This document shows positions 56,490 through 64,000 of a stretch of DNA of 64,000 bases, piece by piece. Below the pieces are notes generated by a model. That model was given only the letters and a program-made list of their open reading frames with translations, searched no databases and was not told where the DNA came from. The translations under genes and the position numbers were made by a program. Origin of the DNA: Micromonospora siamensis (lineage in GTDB: Bacteria > Actinomycetota > Actinomycetes > Mycobacteriales > Micromonosporaceae); assembly GCF_900090305.1 (NCBI RefSeq), contig NZ_LT607751.1, positions 4,154,001 to 4,218,000 of the forward strand, read 5' to 3'. Numbering within the stretch: position 1 is the stretch's first letter; every line of letters starts with the position of its first letter.

Positions 56490-57803
56490 TCAGCGGGCGA
56501 GCAGCGTGTTGGCCTCGTCGACGGCCTGGTCCAGGGCGGTCTTCGGGTCGAGGTCGCCCTTGACCGCGAGCTGGACCTTGCCGATCACGGCGGCCTTGGT
56601 CCGGTCGTCCCACTGCACCGGGGTGAGGTTCTGCGCCTTGGCGATCTGCTCGGCGGAGATCTTGCGGGCCACCGAGGTGGGGTCGCTCTCGCTGACCTGG
56701 GTGAAGTACGGGTCCTTGAGCGAGTCGGCGGTGGACGGCAGGATCGTCACGATCTTGGCGAAGGCCAGCTGGTTCTCCGCGTTGCTGACGAACTTGGCGA
56801 ACTCCAGCGCGGTGGCCGGGTTCTTGCTCTTCTTCGGCACCAGCAGGCCCATCACCGACATGTTGGTGGTGCCGTCGGCGCTGGCGATCTGCGGGGCGAC
56901 GCCGGTGGCCTTGGCGACGGCGGGGGCGTTCTCGCCGATCACCTTGAGGAAGTTCGGGCCGGAGGGGAAGAGCGCGACCCGGCCGGCGGAGTACGCCTCG
57001 GTCTCCTTGGCGTGGTCCTGGGTCAGCCAGTCCGGCGCGATGGCCTTGCTGGTGTACAGGTCCCGCATCTTCGTCACGTAGTCGACGGCCTCGGGGGTGT
57101 TGAACGTCCACTTGCTGGCGTCGTCGTTGAGCAGCGGCACGCCCAGCTTGGCCAGGTTGGGCACGAAGCTGTTCTCCAGCGCCGGGTGCCAGCCGTAGAA
57201 CTTGCCCTTGCCGGCGGTGGAGAGCTGCTTGGCCTGGGTGAGCAGTTCGTCGACGGTCTTCGGCGGGGCGGTCGCGGCCATCCCGGCCTTGGCGTAGAGG
57301 TCCTTGTTGTACATGGTGACCTCGCTGGTGAGGTACCACGGCAGGCCGTACGAGCCGGCCTGGCCGGGGACCTTGAAGGCGTCCCAGGCGCCCGGCACGT
57401 AGCTCGGCTTCACGTCGGCCGCGTTGGCCTCCATGTCGACGAAGACGCCCTGCTTCTCCAGCTTCTGGGCGAAGTTCGGGTTGAGGTTCACCACGTCCGG
57501 CAGGGTGCCCGCCTGCGCGTCGTTGGTGATCTTCTCCTGGGCGCCCTGGAACGGCAGGTCGATCCAGTTGACCTTGGTGCCGGGGTGCTTGGCCTCGAAG
57601 TCTGCGATCAGCTTGTTGATGTAGTCGTCGAAGGTCGGCTTGAGGGCCAGCGTGGCGAAGGTGATGTCACCCTTCACGTCGCCGCTGACCTTGTCGCCGG
57701 AACCGCCGCCCGCAGCGGTGTCGTCACCGCTGGACAGGCCGCAGCCGCTGAGGAAGAGCGCGGCCGCCGTCGCGACGGCTGCGAAGGCGCGGGTACGCCT
57801 CAT
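56490..57803 (-). CDS. Sugar ABC transporter substrate-binding lipoprotein
   Basis: A 437-residue extracellular lipoprotein. The signal peptide RRTRAFAAVATAAALFLSGC ends in a lipobox (LSGC), so the mature protein starts at Cys21. NFVPNLAKLG-like and YGLPWYLTSEVTMYNKDLY segments, and the periplasmic-binding fold throughout, fit the family binding oligosaccharides (COG1653 type). The ATG at 57801-57803 follows the divergent operator region and opens the operon. Expected ligands are glycans carrying mannose or N-acetylmannosamine-type sugars, judged from the downstream genes. Confidence 0.94.
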   Translation of the reverse strand: MRRTRAFAAVATAAALFLSGCGLSSGDDTAAGGGSGDKVSGDVKGDITFATLALKPTFDDYINKLIADFEAKHPGTKVNWIDLPFQGAQEKITNDAQAGTLPDVVNLNPNFAQKLEKQGVFVDMEANAADVKPSYVPGAWDAFKVPGQAGSYGLPWYLTSEVTMYNKDLYAKAGMAATAPPKTVDELLTQAKQLSTAGKGKFYGWHPALENSFVPNLAKLGVPLLNDDASKWTFNTPEAVDYVTKMRDLYTSKAIAPDWLTQDHAKETEAYSAGRVALFPSGPNFLKVIGENAPAVAKATGVAPQIASADGTTNMSVMGLLVPKKSKNPATALEFAKFVSNAENQLAFAKIVTILPSTADSLKDPYFTQVSESDPTSVARKISAEQIAKAQNLTPVQWDDRTKAAVIGKVQLAVKGDLDPKTALDQAVDEANTLLAR

Positions 57804-57963
57804 AGGGGTCCTCCATGCGTGGGGGATGTAGGTGGTACGGACCAGTGCCGTGACTCTGGACCACGATCACTCTTCTGGTCAAGCCCTAGCAGCGAATTCA
57901 CGCTGAGCGTCCCGTTTGACCACCGAACCGAGGTCTTGACTTGTCCGTACCACTGGGCACACC
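57804..57963. promoter_or_regulatory. Divergent control region with matching operator-like sites
   Basis: GTGGTACGGAC at 57832-57842 and its exact complement GTCCGTACCAC at 57943-57953 lie at the two ends of this 160-base spacer, one next to each divergent gene. The first is part of TGGTACGGACCA, a TGGT-N4-ACCA inverted repeat like those bound by HutC/DasR-type GntR proteins. The regulator at 53911-54636 is the likely binder, coordinating uptake genes and the secreted hydrolase. Confidence 0.7.
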
Positions 57964-60387
57964 ATGGCCCGCATGCCATCCCCCACACCGCTGCGAAGGA
58001 CCGCCGTGACCGGCGCGGCCGGAGTCGTCCTGCTCGGACTGCTCACCGCCCCGGCCGCCGCCCGGGCCACCGGATCCCCCACCACCACCGGCCAACCCAC
58101 CGTGGTCACCGCCGACGGCGACACCGCGGTCATCGACGCCATCGACCCCTCCTCCCGGGCCGCCGGCATGCTCGCCCTGTTCACCCCCGACGCCGGCGCC
58201 GAGACCCGCACCAACGCCTACGGCGGCGAGGCCGTGCTGCGTGCCCTCGGCGGCGGCTCCTACCAGGTGCTCAGCGTCTGCACCGTCTTCGACGCCTGCG
58301 CCAAGCCCGGCAACAACGCCATCCCGGCCGACGGCGCGGTGCTGTCGGCGTCCCCGCCCGAGACCGGCGGCACCGACGACCGGCGGTTCCTCCGCGACCA
58401 GCTGCGCGCCGGGGAGACCGTGCAGCTGCGCAACCTGCTGATCCGCCGGGCCACCAGCACCCTCGACGCCACCGACCCGACCGCCGCCAGCAACCCCGAC
58501 GGGGTCGACCCGGCCAAGGGGCAGTGCTTCCCCGGCTGCCGCGGGGCGGAACAGTTGATCGCGTACACCCCGGCGGCCGGCCGGGAGCGGACCGGGACCA
58601 ACGACTACGGCTTCGAGGTCACCGTCCGCGACGGGCGGGTGGTCGCCCGGCAGGGCGGCGACAGCCCGATCCCCGCCGACGGCTTCGTGCTCTCCGGGCA
58701 CGGCACCCGCGGCTCCTGGCTCGACGGCAACGCGCCGCTGGGCGCGAAGGTCACCCTCGACGGCGACGCCGTCGCCGTCGACGTGGACGCGCAGAGCTAC
58801 CTGCTCGGCGCGGAACGGGCCGCCGCCGCGGCCCGCGCCGCGAAGGGCGCCGCCGTCGACTCCTGCCTCGACATCGACCCCACCGCCGTGGACGCCGCGC
58901 TGGCCGACGCCACCGGGCTGCTGGAGCAGGCCCGGGCCGCCGCCACCGAACAGCCGGAGCGCGCCGCCGAGCTGGCCCGCGACGCCACCCGCCGGGCCGA
59001 CGTGGCCGGCTACCGCACCCGCGAGTCCCGTCCCGTCGAGGGCCGCGGCCTGTGGGTACGCCCGATCGAGACCAGCCCCGAGCAGATCCGCGCGTCGCTG
59101 GACCGGATCGAGACCGCCGGATTCAACATGGTCTTCCTGGAGACCGTCTGGGGCGGCTACACCATCTACCCCAGCGCCGTCGCCGAGCGGGCCGGCATCC
59201 CCGCCCAGCGGCCCGAGATGCGCGGCTTCGACCCGCTGAAGGTCTGGATCGACGAGGCGCACGCCCGGGGCATCGAACTGCACGCCTGGACGCACACCTT
59301 CTTCGTCGGCATCGAGTCCGGCGGCGGTCCGGTGCTGCGGGCCCACCCCGAGTGGGCCGCCGTCGAGCGGGAGGACGTCGGCAAGGCCGGACCGCAGCCG
59401 TCCCGGATGGAACCCGGCTACTTCTGGGTCGACGCCGCCATCCCCGCCGTCCGCCAGCACGTGCTCGCCACCTACGACGAGATCCTGCGCGGCTACGACG
59501 TCGACGGTCTGCACCTGGACTACATCCGCTACCCGGTCTCCCTGCCGTACGGCGCCGACTTCTCCTACTCGGCGTACAGCCGGCAGACCTTCGCCGCCGA
59601 GCACGGCGTCGACCCGTACACGCTGAACCCGCAGTCGCCGCAGTGGCCGACCTGGAACGCCTGGCGGGAGAAGCAGATCACCACCTTCGTCGACCAGGTA
59701 CGCCAGCTCCAGCGGCGGATCGCCGCCGACCGGAAGCTGTCCGCGGCCGTCTTCGCCGACCCGACCGACGGGCTGGCCAAGAAGTTCCAGAACTGGGGCG
59801 CCTGGGTCGACGCCGGCACCCTGGACTTCCTCACCGGGATGTCGTTCGGCACCTCCGCCGGCTCGGTGGGGCACGACACCGCGGTGATGCGCGAGCGGGT
59901 CGGCGACGTGCCGCTCTACACCGCCACCTACGGGCCGCTGCGCGGCTCCGCCCCGGACCTGATGCTCGACCAGGTGCAGGCGGTCAACGACGCCGACTCC
60001 GACGGCGCGGCGCTGTTCGCGTACAACCAGCTCAACGCCCGCCAGCAGGAGGCGCTGCGGGAGGGCACCTTCCGTACCCGGTCGGTGGTCCCGCACGCCG
60101 ACCACCGCGCGGCCGCCCGGACCGGCGCCGCCGCGCTGCGCGCCTCGCTGGAGCGGGCCACCGCGTGCGCGCCGGCCGCGGTCACCGCCGAGGTCCGGGC
60201 CCGGCTCGCCACCGCCGAGCGGCTGCTCGCCGCCGGCCTGCCGGCGGCCTCCGTCGACGCGGCCGCCGCGCAGCTGAAGAAGGCCGCCGCCGCGGCGGCC
60301 GGCTGGGGCGCCGCGGTGCCCGCCGAGCTGACCCGGCGCACCATCCGCGACCTGCGGATGTACGCCCGCTGGGCCGCCCTGGCCTGA
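57964..60387 (+). CDS. Secreted GHL10-type glycoside hydrolase-like protein
   Basis: An 807-residue exported protein. A signal peptide lies at the N-terminus (RRTAVTGAAGVVLLGLLTAP with AAARA cleavage region). Residues about 45-330 are an unrecognised Asp/Ala-rich part with a Cys pair region (SVCTVFDACAKPGNN). Residues about 360-680 are a GHL10/DUF187 TIM barrel (RGLWVRPIETSPEQIRASLD, GIELHAWTHTFFVG, GLHLDYIRYPVSLPYG). The C-terminal tail is helical and Ala-rich. Conserved acids in LDYIRYP are the catalytic candidates. It is divergent from the sugar operon and shares the operator, so it probably breaks glycans outside the cell. The start may instead be the ATG three codons later. Confidence 0.88.
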   Translation: MARMPSPTPLRRTAVTGAAGVVLLGLLTAPAAARATGSPTTTGQPTVVTADGDTAVIDAIDPSSRAAGMLALFTPDAGAETRTNAYGGEAVLRALGGGSYQVLSVCTVFDACAKPGNNAIPADGAVLSASPPETGGTDDRRFLRDQLRAGETVQLRNLLIRRATSTLDATDPTAASNPDGVDPAKGQCFPGCRGAEQLIAYTPAAGRERTGTNDYGFEVTVRDGRVVARQGGDSPIPADGFVLSGHGTRGSWLDGNAPLGAKVTLDGDAVAVDVDAQSYLLGAERAAAAARAAKGAAVDSCLDIDPTAVDAALADATGLLEQARAAATEQPERAAELARDATRRADVAGYRTRESRPVEGRGLWVRPIETSPEQIRASLDRIETAGFNMVFLETVWGGYTIYPSAVAERAGIPAQRPEMRGFDPLKVWIDEAHARGIELHAWTHTFFVGIESGGGPVLRAHPEWAAVEREDVGKAGPQPSRMEPGYFWVDAAIPAVRQHVLATYDEILRGYDVDGLHLDYIRYPVSLPYGADFSYSAYSRQTFAAEHGVDPYTLNPQSPQWPTWNAWREKQITTFVDQVRQLQRRIAADRKLSAAVFADPTDGLAKKFQNWGAWVDAGTLDFLTGMSFGTSAGSVGHDTAVMRERVGDVPLYTATYGPLRGSAPDLMLDQVQAVNDADSDGAALFAYNQLNARQQEALREGTFRTRSVVPHADHRAAARTGAAALRASLERATACAPAAVTAEVRARLATAERLLAAGLPAASVDAAAAQLKKAAAAAAGWGAAVPAELTRRTIRDLRMYARWAALA

Positions 60388-60392
60388 ACGGA

Positions 60393-60460
60393 GGGGCCCC
60401 TTCTTGACGCCTGGCGTTCAGGGGTGACCCCTTCTTGACACCCGACGCTCAGGGGTGGCC
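60393..60460. repeat. Tandem palindromic intergenic repeats
   Basis: Two units of 28 and 31 bases, each containing CCCCTTCTTGAC (60397-60408 and 60428-60439), followed by a third partial GGGGTGGCCC. The GGGGCCCC core makes each unit partly palindromic. The same 12-mer, inverted, occurs at 25835-25846. They lie between convergent genes and may form terminators. Confidence 0.7.
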
Positions 60461-60492
60461 CGCCGGAACCGGGCCGCCCCTGAGCACGGTCG

Positions 60493-60828
60493 TCAGCGCG
60501 CCCGGCGCTCCGGGTGGGCCCGGTTCCAGGCCCGCATCCGCTCCGGGTAGCCCGTCCGGGCCGCCTCGTAGAGCGGCACCGCGTGCCGGTGGGCGAGCTT
60601 CGCCGCCGCCCCGGGCGACCCGGTACGCCGCCGGATCCACTCCCCGTCGTGGGCGATGGCCACCACGGTGGTGTCGGTGGCGGTGGTCTCCGGTTCCAGG
60701 TAGAACTCCACCCCCTGCCGGCTGGACACGAAGTCCGCCAGCGCGGCCAGGTCGTCCCGGTCACCCTCGCGGTCCAGTTTCGTGGGGATCGTCCCGTCCG
60801 GGCGGGACCGCCGGTTGAACCAGCCCAT
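60493..60828 (-). CDS. Small protein of unknown function
   Basis: A 111-residue basic soluble protein beginning MGWFNRRSRPDGTIPTKLDR. An alpha/beta pattern follows (GVEFYLEPETTATDTTVVAI, GEWIRRRTGSPGAAAKLAHR). The second half is Arg/Ala-rich and ends ERRAR. The ATG at 60826-60828 has a purine-rich AGGAG upstream. I believe related proteins occur in other Micromonospora genomes, but no function is known. It is divergent from the gene at 60965. Confidence 0.75.
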   Translation of the reverse strand: MGWFNRRSRPDGTIPTKLDREGDRDDLAALADFVSSRQGVEFYLEPETTATDTTVVAIAHDGEWIRRRTGSPGAAAKLAHRHAVPLYEAARTGYPERMRAWNRAHPERRAR

Positions 60829-60964
60829 GTCGGCTCCTCTCGCTCGGCGTACCCCCAGTGCAGCACCGGGGGCTGGCAATCCGCTGCGAGCCGGATGGGA
60901 GATCCCTGCGCCGCCGCGGCGATATCGCGCGACACCGGCCACCCGCCGCCCCTACCCTGCCCCG

Positions 60965-61615
60965 GTGGATCCGATCACCGCCGCCGCCCGGGACAACGCC
61001 GACTGGTGCGCCGCGGTCTGCGCCGCGCACGGCCTGACCGGCGTTGTCGACACCGACGCCTGGTCGGTGCCGCGCCGGTCTCCACCGCTCTACCCGGACG
61101 CCGTCACGCTCCGCCCGGGCGTGGATCCCGGCGCGCTGCTGGCCCGGATCGACGCCGGTCCCGGCGCGTCGGTGAAGGACAGCTTCGCCGACCTCGACCT
61201 GCACCGACACGGCTTCCGGGTGCTCTTCGCCGCCGAGTGGATCCACCGCCCGCCGGTCGACCCACCCGCCGCACCGGCGCTCACCCCGGTGACCACGGCC
61301 GCAGCGCTGGCCCGGTGGGCGGCGGCGCACGGCGGCGGCCCGGCGTTCCGGCCGGCGCTGCTGGCGGCCCCCCGCATCACCGTGCTGGCCCGGTACGCCC
61401 CCGACGGCACGGTCACCGGTGGCGCCGTGCTGACCCGAGGGCCGGTCGTCACCGGGGTGTCGAACGTCTTCGGCGAAGGCGTCTGGCCGGCGGTCTGCGG
61501 GTCCGCCTCGTCGGGCGTCGCACTGGTCGGCTACGAGTCGGGAGACGACCTGGCCGCCGCCGCCCGGGTCGGCTTCACCGCCGTCGGTCCGCTGCGGATC
61601 TGGCTCCGTGACTGA
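60965..61615 (+). CDS. Protein of unknown function, possible GNAT-like acetyltransferase fold
   Basis: A 216-residue soluble protein. The N-terminal part (TGVVDTDAWSVPRRSPPLYPDA) and the central GASVKDSFADLDLHRHGFRVLF resemble actinomycete proteins annotated as GNAT-like. GAVLTRGPVVTGVSNVF could be the core strand. The acetyl-CoA binding motif is not clear, so the call is weak. The GTG at 60965 is the first plausible start. Its neighbours give no clue to function. Confidence 0.7.
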   Translation: MDPITAAARDNADWCAAVCAAHGLTGVVDTDAWSVPRRSPPLYPDAVTLRPGVDPGALLARIDAGPGASVKDSFADLDLHRHGFRVLFAAEWIHRPPVDPPAAPALTPVTTAAALARWAAAHGGGPAFRPALLAAPRITVLARYAPDGTVTGGAVLTRGPVVTGVSNVFGEGVWPAVCGSASSGVALVGYESGDDLAAAARVGFTAVGPLRIWLRD

Positions 61616-61659
61616 CCGTCCGGCCCGCCGGCAGAGGTCGCCCGGCCCGCCGGCGGAGG

Positions 61660-62880
61660 TCAGCGCGCCGGGCGGCGGGTGGCCGGGACCAGCAGCAGCG
61701 CCGGCAGCAGCAGGATCGGCACCACCAGCAGGGCGCGCAGCGTACCGGTCCGGTCGCCGAGCAGGCCGAGCAGCGGCGGCCCGGCGAGGAACGCGGTGTA
61801 CGCGATCGCCGCCACCACACTGACCCGGGCCGGCGCCCGGTCCTCGTCGTCGGCGGCGGCGCTCATCCCCACCGGGAAACCGAGCGAGGCGCCCAGGCCC
61901 CACATCGCCACCCCGGCCACGGCCAGCGCGCCCGAGCCGGCCAGCACCGTCACGGTCGCGCCGACCACCGCGAGCAGCATCGTCGCGAGCAGCACCGGCA
62001 CCCGGCCCCACCGGTCCAGTGCGACGGTGCCGGCGGTCCGGCCGACCGTCATGCCGAGCACGAACACGCCGAACACCGCGGCCCCGGCGGCCTCGCTGAG
62101 CCCGTACCCGTCGATGAAGGCCACCGCGATCCAGTCGTTGGCGCTGCCCTCGGTGAACCCCATGATCAGCACCAGTACGCCGATGAGCAGGGTGCGCGGC
62201 TCCTTCCAGGCGGCCAGCACGCTACGCCGGCCGCTCGGCGCCGGGCCCGTGCCGGCCGGGGCCGACGGGGCGGCGGGAAGGAAGAACCGGGCACCGGCCA
62301 GCGTGCCGGCCAGCACCACCGCGGCCAGCACCGACAGGTGCACGCCGATCGGCACGCCCAGGCGGGCCGCCCCGGCGCCCAGCGCCGCCCCGGCCACCGT
62401 GCCGAGGCTCCAGGCCGCGTGGAAGCGGGGCATCACGGTACGCCCCAGCCGTCGCTCGACCACCGCCCCCTCGACGTTCATCGGCACGTCGCAGGCGCCC
62501 GAGCCGTAGCCGACGGCGAACAGGCCCACCGCCACCCCGGCCAGCGAACCGAACAGGCCGGCGGCCAGCCCGACCCCGACCAGCCCCAGGGCCAGCAGGG
62601 TGGTCGCCGCGCGTACCGTGCGGGCGGCGCCGAACCGCTGGGTGATCAGGCCGGCGGTGGGCAGGGCCAGCAGCGACCCGCACGACATGGCGAGCAGCAG
62701 CAGACCGAGGCGGCCCGGGGTGAGCGCCAGCTCCTCGCGTACCGCCGGGACCCGGGAGAACCAGGAGGCGAGCGCGAACCCGTTGAGCGCGAAGACGACG
62801 GCGACGCCGGTGCGGGCGGCGCGGACGCGGCGCGGGGTCAGCTCGGCCGGGTCGATCACCGGCGTGGTGGTGCCACTCAC
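61660..62880 (-). CDS. MFS transporter (FucP/YfiS-like)
   Basis: A 406-residue membrane protein with about twelve helices. TGVAVVFALNGFALASWFSRVPAVRE is helix 1 with its loop, close to MFS members related to nucleoside/sugar permeases of the YbjJ type, and GSLLALPTAGLITQRFG matches the loop 2-3 motif. The GTG at 62878-62880 gives normal length and follows GAGGGG. The substrate is unknown. It lies divergent to the LacI remnant, which may once have regulated it. Confidence 0.88.
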   Translation of the reverse strand: MSGTTTPVIDPAELTPRRVRAARTGVAVVFALNGFALASWFSRVPAVREELALTPGRLGLLLLAMSCGSLLALPTAGLITQRFGAARTVRAATTLLALGLVGVGLAAGLFGSLAGVAVGLFAVGYGSGACDVPMNVEGAVVERRLGRTVMPRFHAAWSLGTVAGAALGAGAARLGVPIGVHLSVLAAVVLAGTLAGARFFLPAAPSAPAGTGPAPSGRRSVLAAWKEPRTLLIGVLVLIMGFTEGSANDWIAVAFIDGYGLSEAAGAAVFGVFVLGMTVGRTAGTVALDRWGRVPVLLATMLLAVVGATVTVLAGSGALAVAGVAMWGLGASLGFPVGMSAAADDEDRAPARVSVVAAIAYTAFLAGPPLLGLLGDRTGTLRALLVVPILLLPALLLVPATRRPAR

Positions 62881-63012
62881 AGGGCCCGTTTCCCCTCCCT
62901 CAGGTCCAGGCCGGACGGGCCTGGACGGTGTCTGGGCACAATCCCACACCTGAGAGCGTTACCACTTCAAACCGGCCTCCGCCCCTTACCGCCGGGGCCG
63001 CGTCACCGGCGC

Positions 63013-63288
63013 ATGATGCCAGGGTGGGCCGGGCGGGCGCCGGCCGACCCGACCGCGCTGGGCGTGCTGTCCGGGCCGCGCGGGCTGGGGGTCGAGGTGC
63101 CCGGGGACGTGGCGGTGGCCGGCTTCGACGACATTCCCCTCGCGGCGCTCAGCACTCCGGCGCTGACGACGGCCAGCCATCCGGTGGGCCGGATCGCCGC
63201 CGCGGCGGCCACCGCGGTCGCCGAACGGAGGACAGCCGGACCGGTCACCACCTTCCCGTCGACGCTGGTCCCCAGGGAGAGCGCCTGA
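63013..63288 (+). pseudogene. LacI-family regulator, C-terminal remnant
   Basis: About 80 residues match the end of LacI-type repressors: ADPTALGVLSGPRGLGVEVP, then GDVAVAGFDDIPLAALSTP, LTTASHPVGRIAAAAATAV and a final LVPRESA. The DNA-binding domain and most of the sugar-binding domain are missing. An in-frame ATG pair at 63013-63018 could express a 91-residue stub but it would have no known function. It is therefore called a degenerate gene. It sits in the spacer beside the MFS transporter gene. Confidence 0.8.
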
Positions 63289-63356
63289 TCGCCGGTTAAC
63301 CCCTGGTGGACGGGGTAGACGCCCGGGACGGCCGCCTGCCCGAGGAGAAGCCCGAC

Positions 63357-64000
63357 GTGTCCGAGCCCGCGCCACCGCACCGGCAACCGGAGGAGAACCC
63401 CCGGCACGGGCGGCTGACCGCCCGCCCGGTGCCGCCGGTGACCACGGGCGGTTCGGGCCGCACGCCGCTGACCGGCCCGGACGGCGAGGCGCTGGGGCTG
63501 GCGTACGCGCCCGCCGGCACCGCCGGGCGGCCGCTGCGGCTGGTGCTGCTGCTGCACGGCGCCGGGGGCACCGCCGAGCAGGGCCTGGACCTGCTGTTGC
63601 CGCTGGCCGACCGGCACCGGCTGCTGCTGGTCGCGCCGCAGGCGGTGGCCAGCAGCTGGGACCTCGTCGTGGAGGGCTTCGGCCCGGACGTACGCCGGAT
63701 CGACCTGCTGATGGCCGCCGCGTTCCAGGCCTGGCCGGTGGAGTGCGTGGTCGCCGGTGGCTTCTCCGACGGCGCGTCGTACGCGCTCAGCCTCGGCCTG
63801 ACCAACGGTGACCTGTTCGCCGCGGTGCTGGCCTTCTCCCCCGGTTTCGCCGCGCCGATGGTGACCCACGGCCGGCCCCGGGTCTTCGTCTCGCACGGCA
63901 CCGGTGACCAGGTGCTGCCGGTGGACGTGTGCAGCCGTCGGCTGGTGCCGCGACTGAACACGCTCGGCTACCAGGTCGACTATCACGAGTTCGACGGGGG
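63357..64000 (+). CDS. Alpha/beta-hydrolase (esterase/phospholipase type), partial
   Basis: The first 214 residues of a hydrolase that runs off the right edge. RLVLLLHGAGGTAEQGLDLL is the oxyanion-hole region. The nucleophile elbow is VAGGFSDGASYALSL (Gly-x-Ser-x-Gly). RVFVSHGTGDQVLPVDV carries the catalytic Asp of the triad; the His would lie near or beyond the visible end (DYHEF is close to it). It resembles carboxylesterase/phospholipase-type or PHB-depolymerase-like enzymes. No signal peptide is seen. The GTG at 63357 has GAGGAG upstream. The substrate is unknown. Confidence 0.88.
   Translation, partial: MSEPAPPHRQPEENPRHGRLTARPVPPVTTGGSGRTPLTGPDGEALGLAYAPAGTAGRPLRLVLLLHGAGGTAEQGLDLLLPLADRHRLLLVAPQAVASSWDLVVEGFGPDVRRIDLLMAAAFQAWPVECVVAGGFSDGASYALSLGLTNGDLFAAVLAFSPGFAAPMVTHGRPRVFVSHGTGDQVLPVDVCSRRLVPRLNTLGYQVDYHEFDG

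Noticed and set aside
56211..60407. Very long plus-strand open frame of about 1400 codons
   Set aside because: It is Arg/Gly/Ala-rich with no domain and is a frame shadow of the binding-protein, spacer and GHL10 genes.
63013..63288. A genuine small gene at this position
   Set aside because: Its only similarity is to the C-terminus of LacI proteins, with no DNA-binding domain, so a remnant is the simpler reading.

Overview
The DNA is very GC-rich (well over 70 percent), has GTG starts in roughly half of its genes, long translationally coupled operons (ATGA/GTGA overlaps) and Actinobacteria-type families: a SARP regulator, a type II polyketide synthase (PKS), an F420-dependent oxidoreductase and a SpoIIE phosphatase. 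This fits a filamentous actinomycete, most likely Micromonosporaceae (Micromonospora-like). The genus is an inference from gene content and from short CCCCTTCTTGAC-type intergenic repeats. No rRNA, tRNA, CRISPR array or intact transposon was seen.

Region 1 (1-20743) is a natural-product gene cluster in two blocks. The left block (1-9682, all minus strand) is a coupled operon: an AMP ligase, two acyl carrier proteins, a ketosynthase with an altered active site, a small ketosynthase-like protein, a second AMP ligase, a normal ketosynthase, a 4-hydroxymandelate-synthase/HPPD-type dioxygenase, a PhyH-type dioxygenase, a DUF3050 protein and the start of a pyruvate-dehydrogenase-type E1 alpha gene. 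This looks like a pathway that makes, activates and loads an aryl or short acyl unit. The right block (11637-18929) is a type II aromatic PKS: KS-alpha, KS-beta, an ACP fused to an aromatase/cyclase, a cupin, and a full acetyl-CoA carboxylase (AccC, AccB, fused AccD-AccA). An SMR efflux pump and a phosphotransferase lie between the blocks. A SARP regulator and a TcmI-type cyclase are divergent at the right edge, behind a good sigma-70 promoter.

Region 2 (20900-29370) is mostly ordinary chromosome: a membrane-anchored helix-hairpin-helix protein with 9-residue repeats, a phosphotransferase, an LtrA-like membrane protein, a small membrane protein, an F420-dependent oxidoreductase, an APC permease, and two conserved proteins of unknown function.

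Region 3 (29450-40821) is signalling: a 975-residue LuxR-type ATPase flanked by two exact 16-bp inverted sites, a divergent nucleotide-cyclase/ATPase protein with degenerate catalytic residues, a response regulator, a bacteriophytochrome histidine kinase convergent with it, and a four-GAF SpoIIE phosphatase.

Region 4 (40834-46586) holds a PaaI-type thioesterase and phenylacetate-CoA ligase pair, an unknown polytopic membrane protein, a MarR/MFS divergent pair with a palindromic operator, and a coupled pair of CrcB fluoride-channel genes.

Region 5 (46597-60387) is a sugar-uptake and glycan-breakdown operon: a lipoprotein binding protein, two permeases, a GntR regulator, a ROK kinase, DUF4127, an FAD oxidoreductase, a NanE epimerase and a GH38 mannosidase. 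It is divergent from a secreted GHL10-type hydrolase, with matching operator-like sites between them. The right end (60493-64000) has two small unknown genes, an MFS transporter, a truncated LacI remnant and the start of an esterase.
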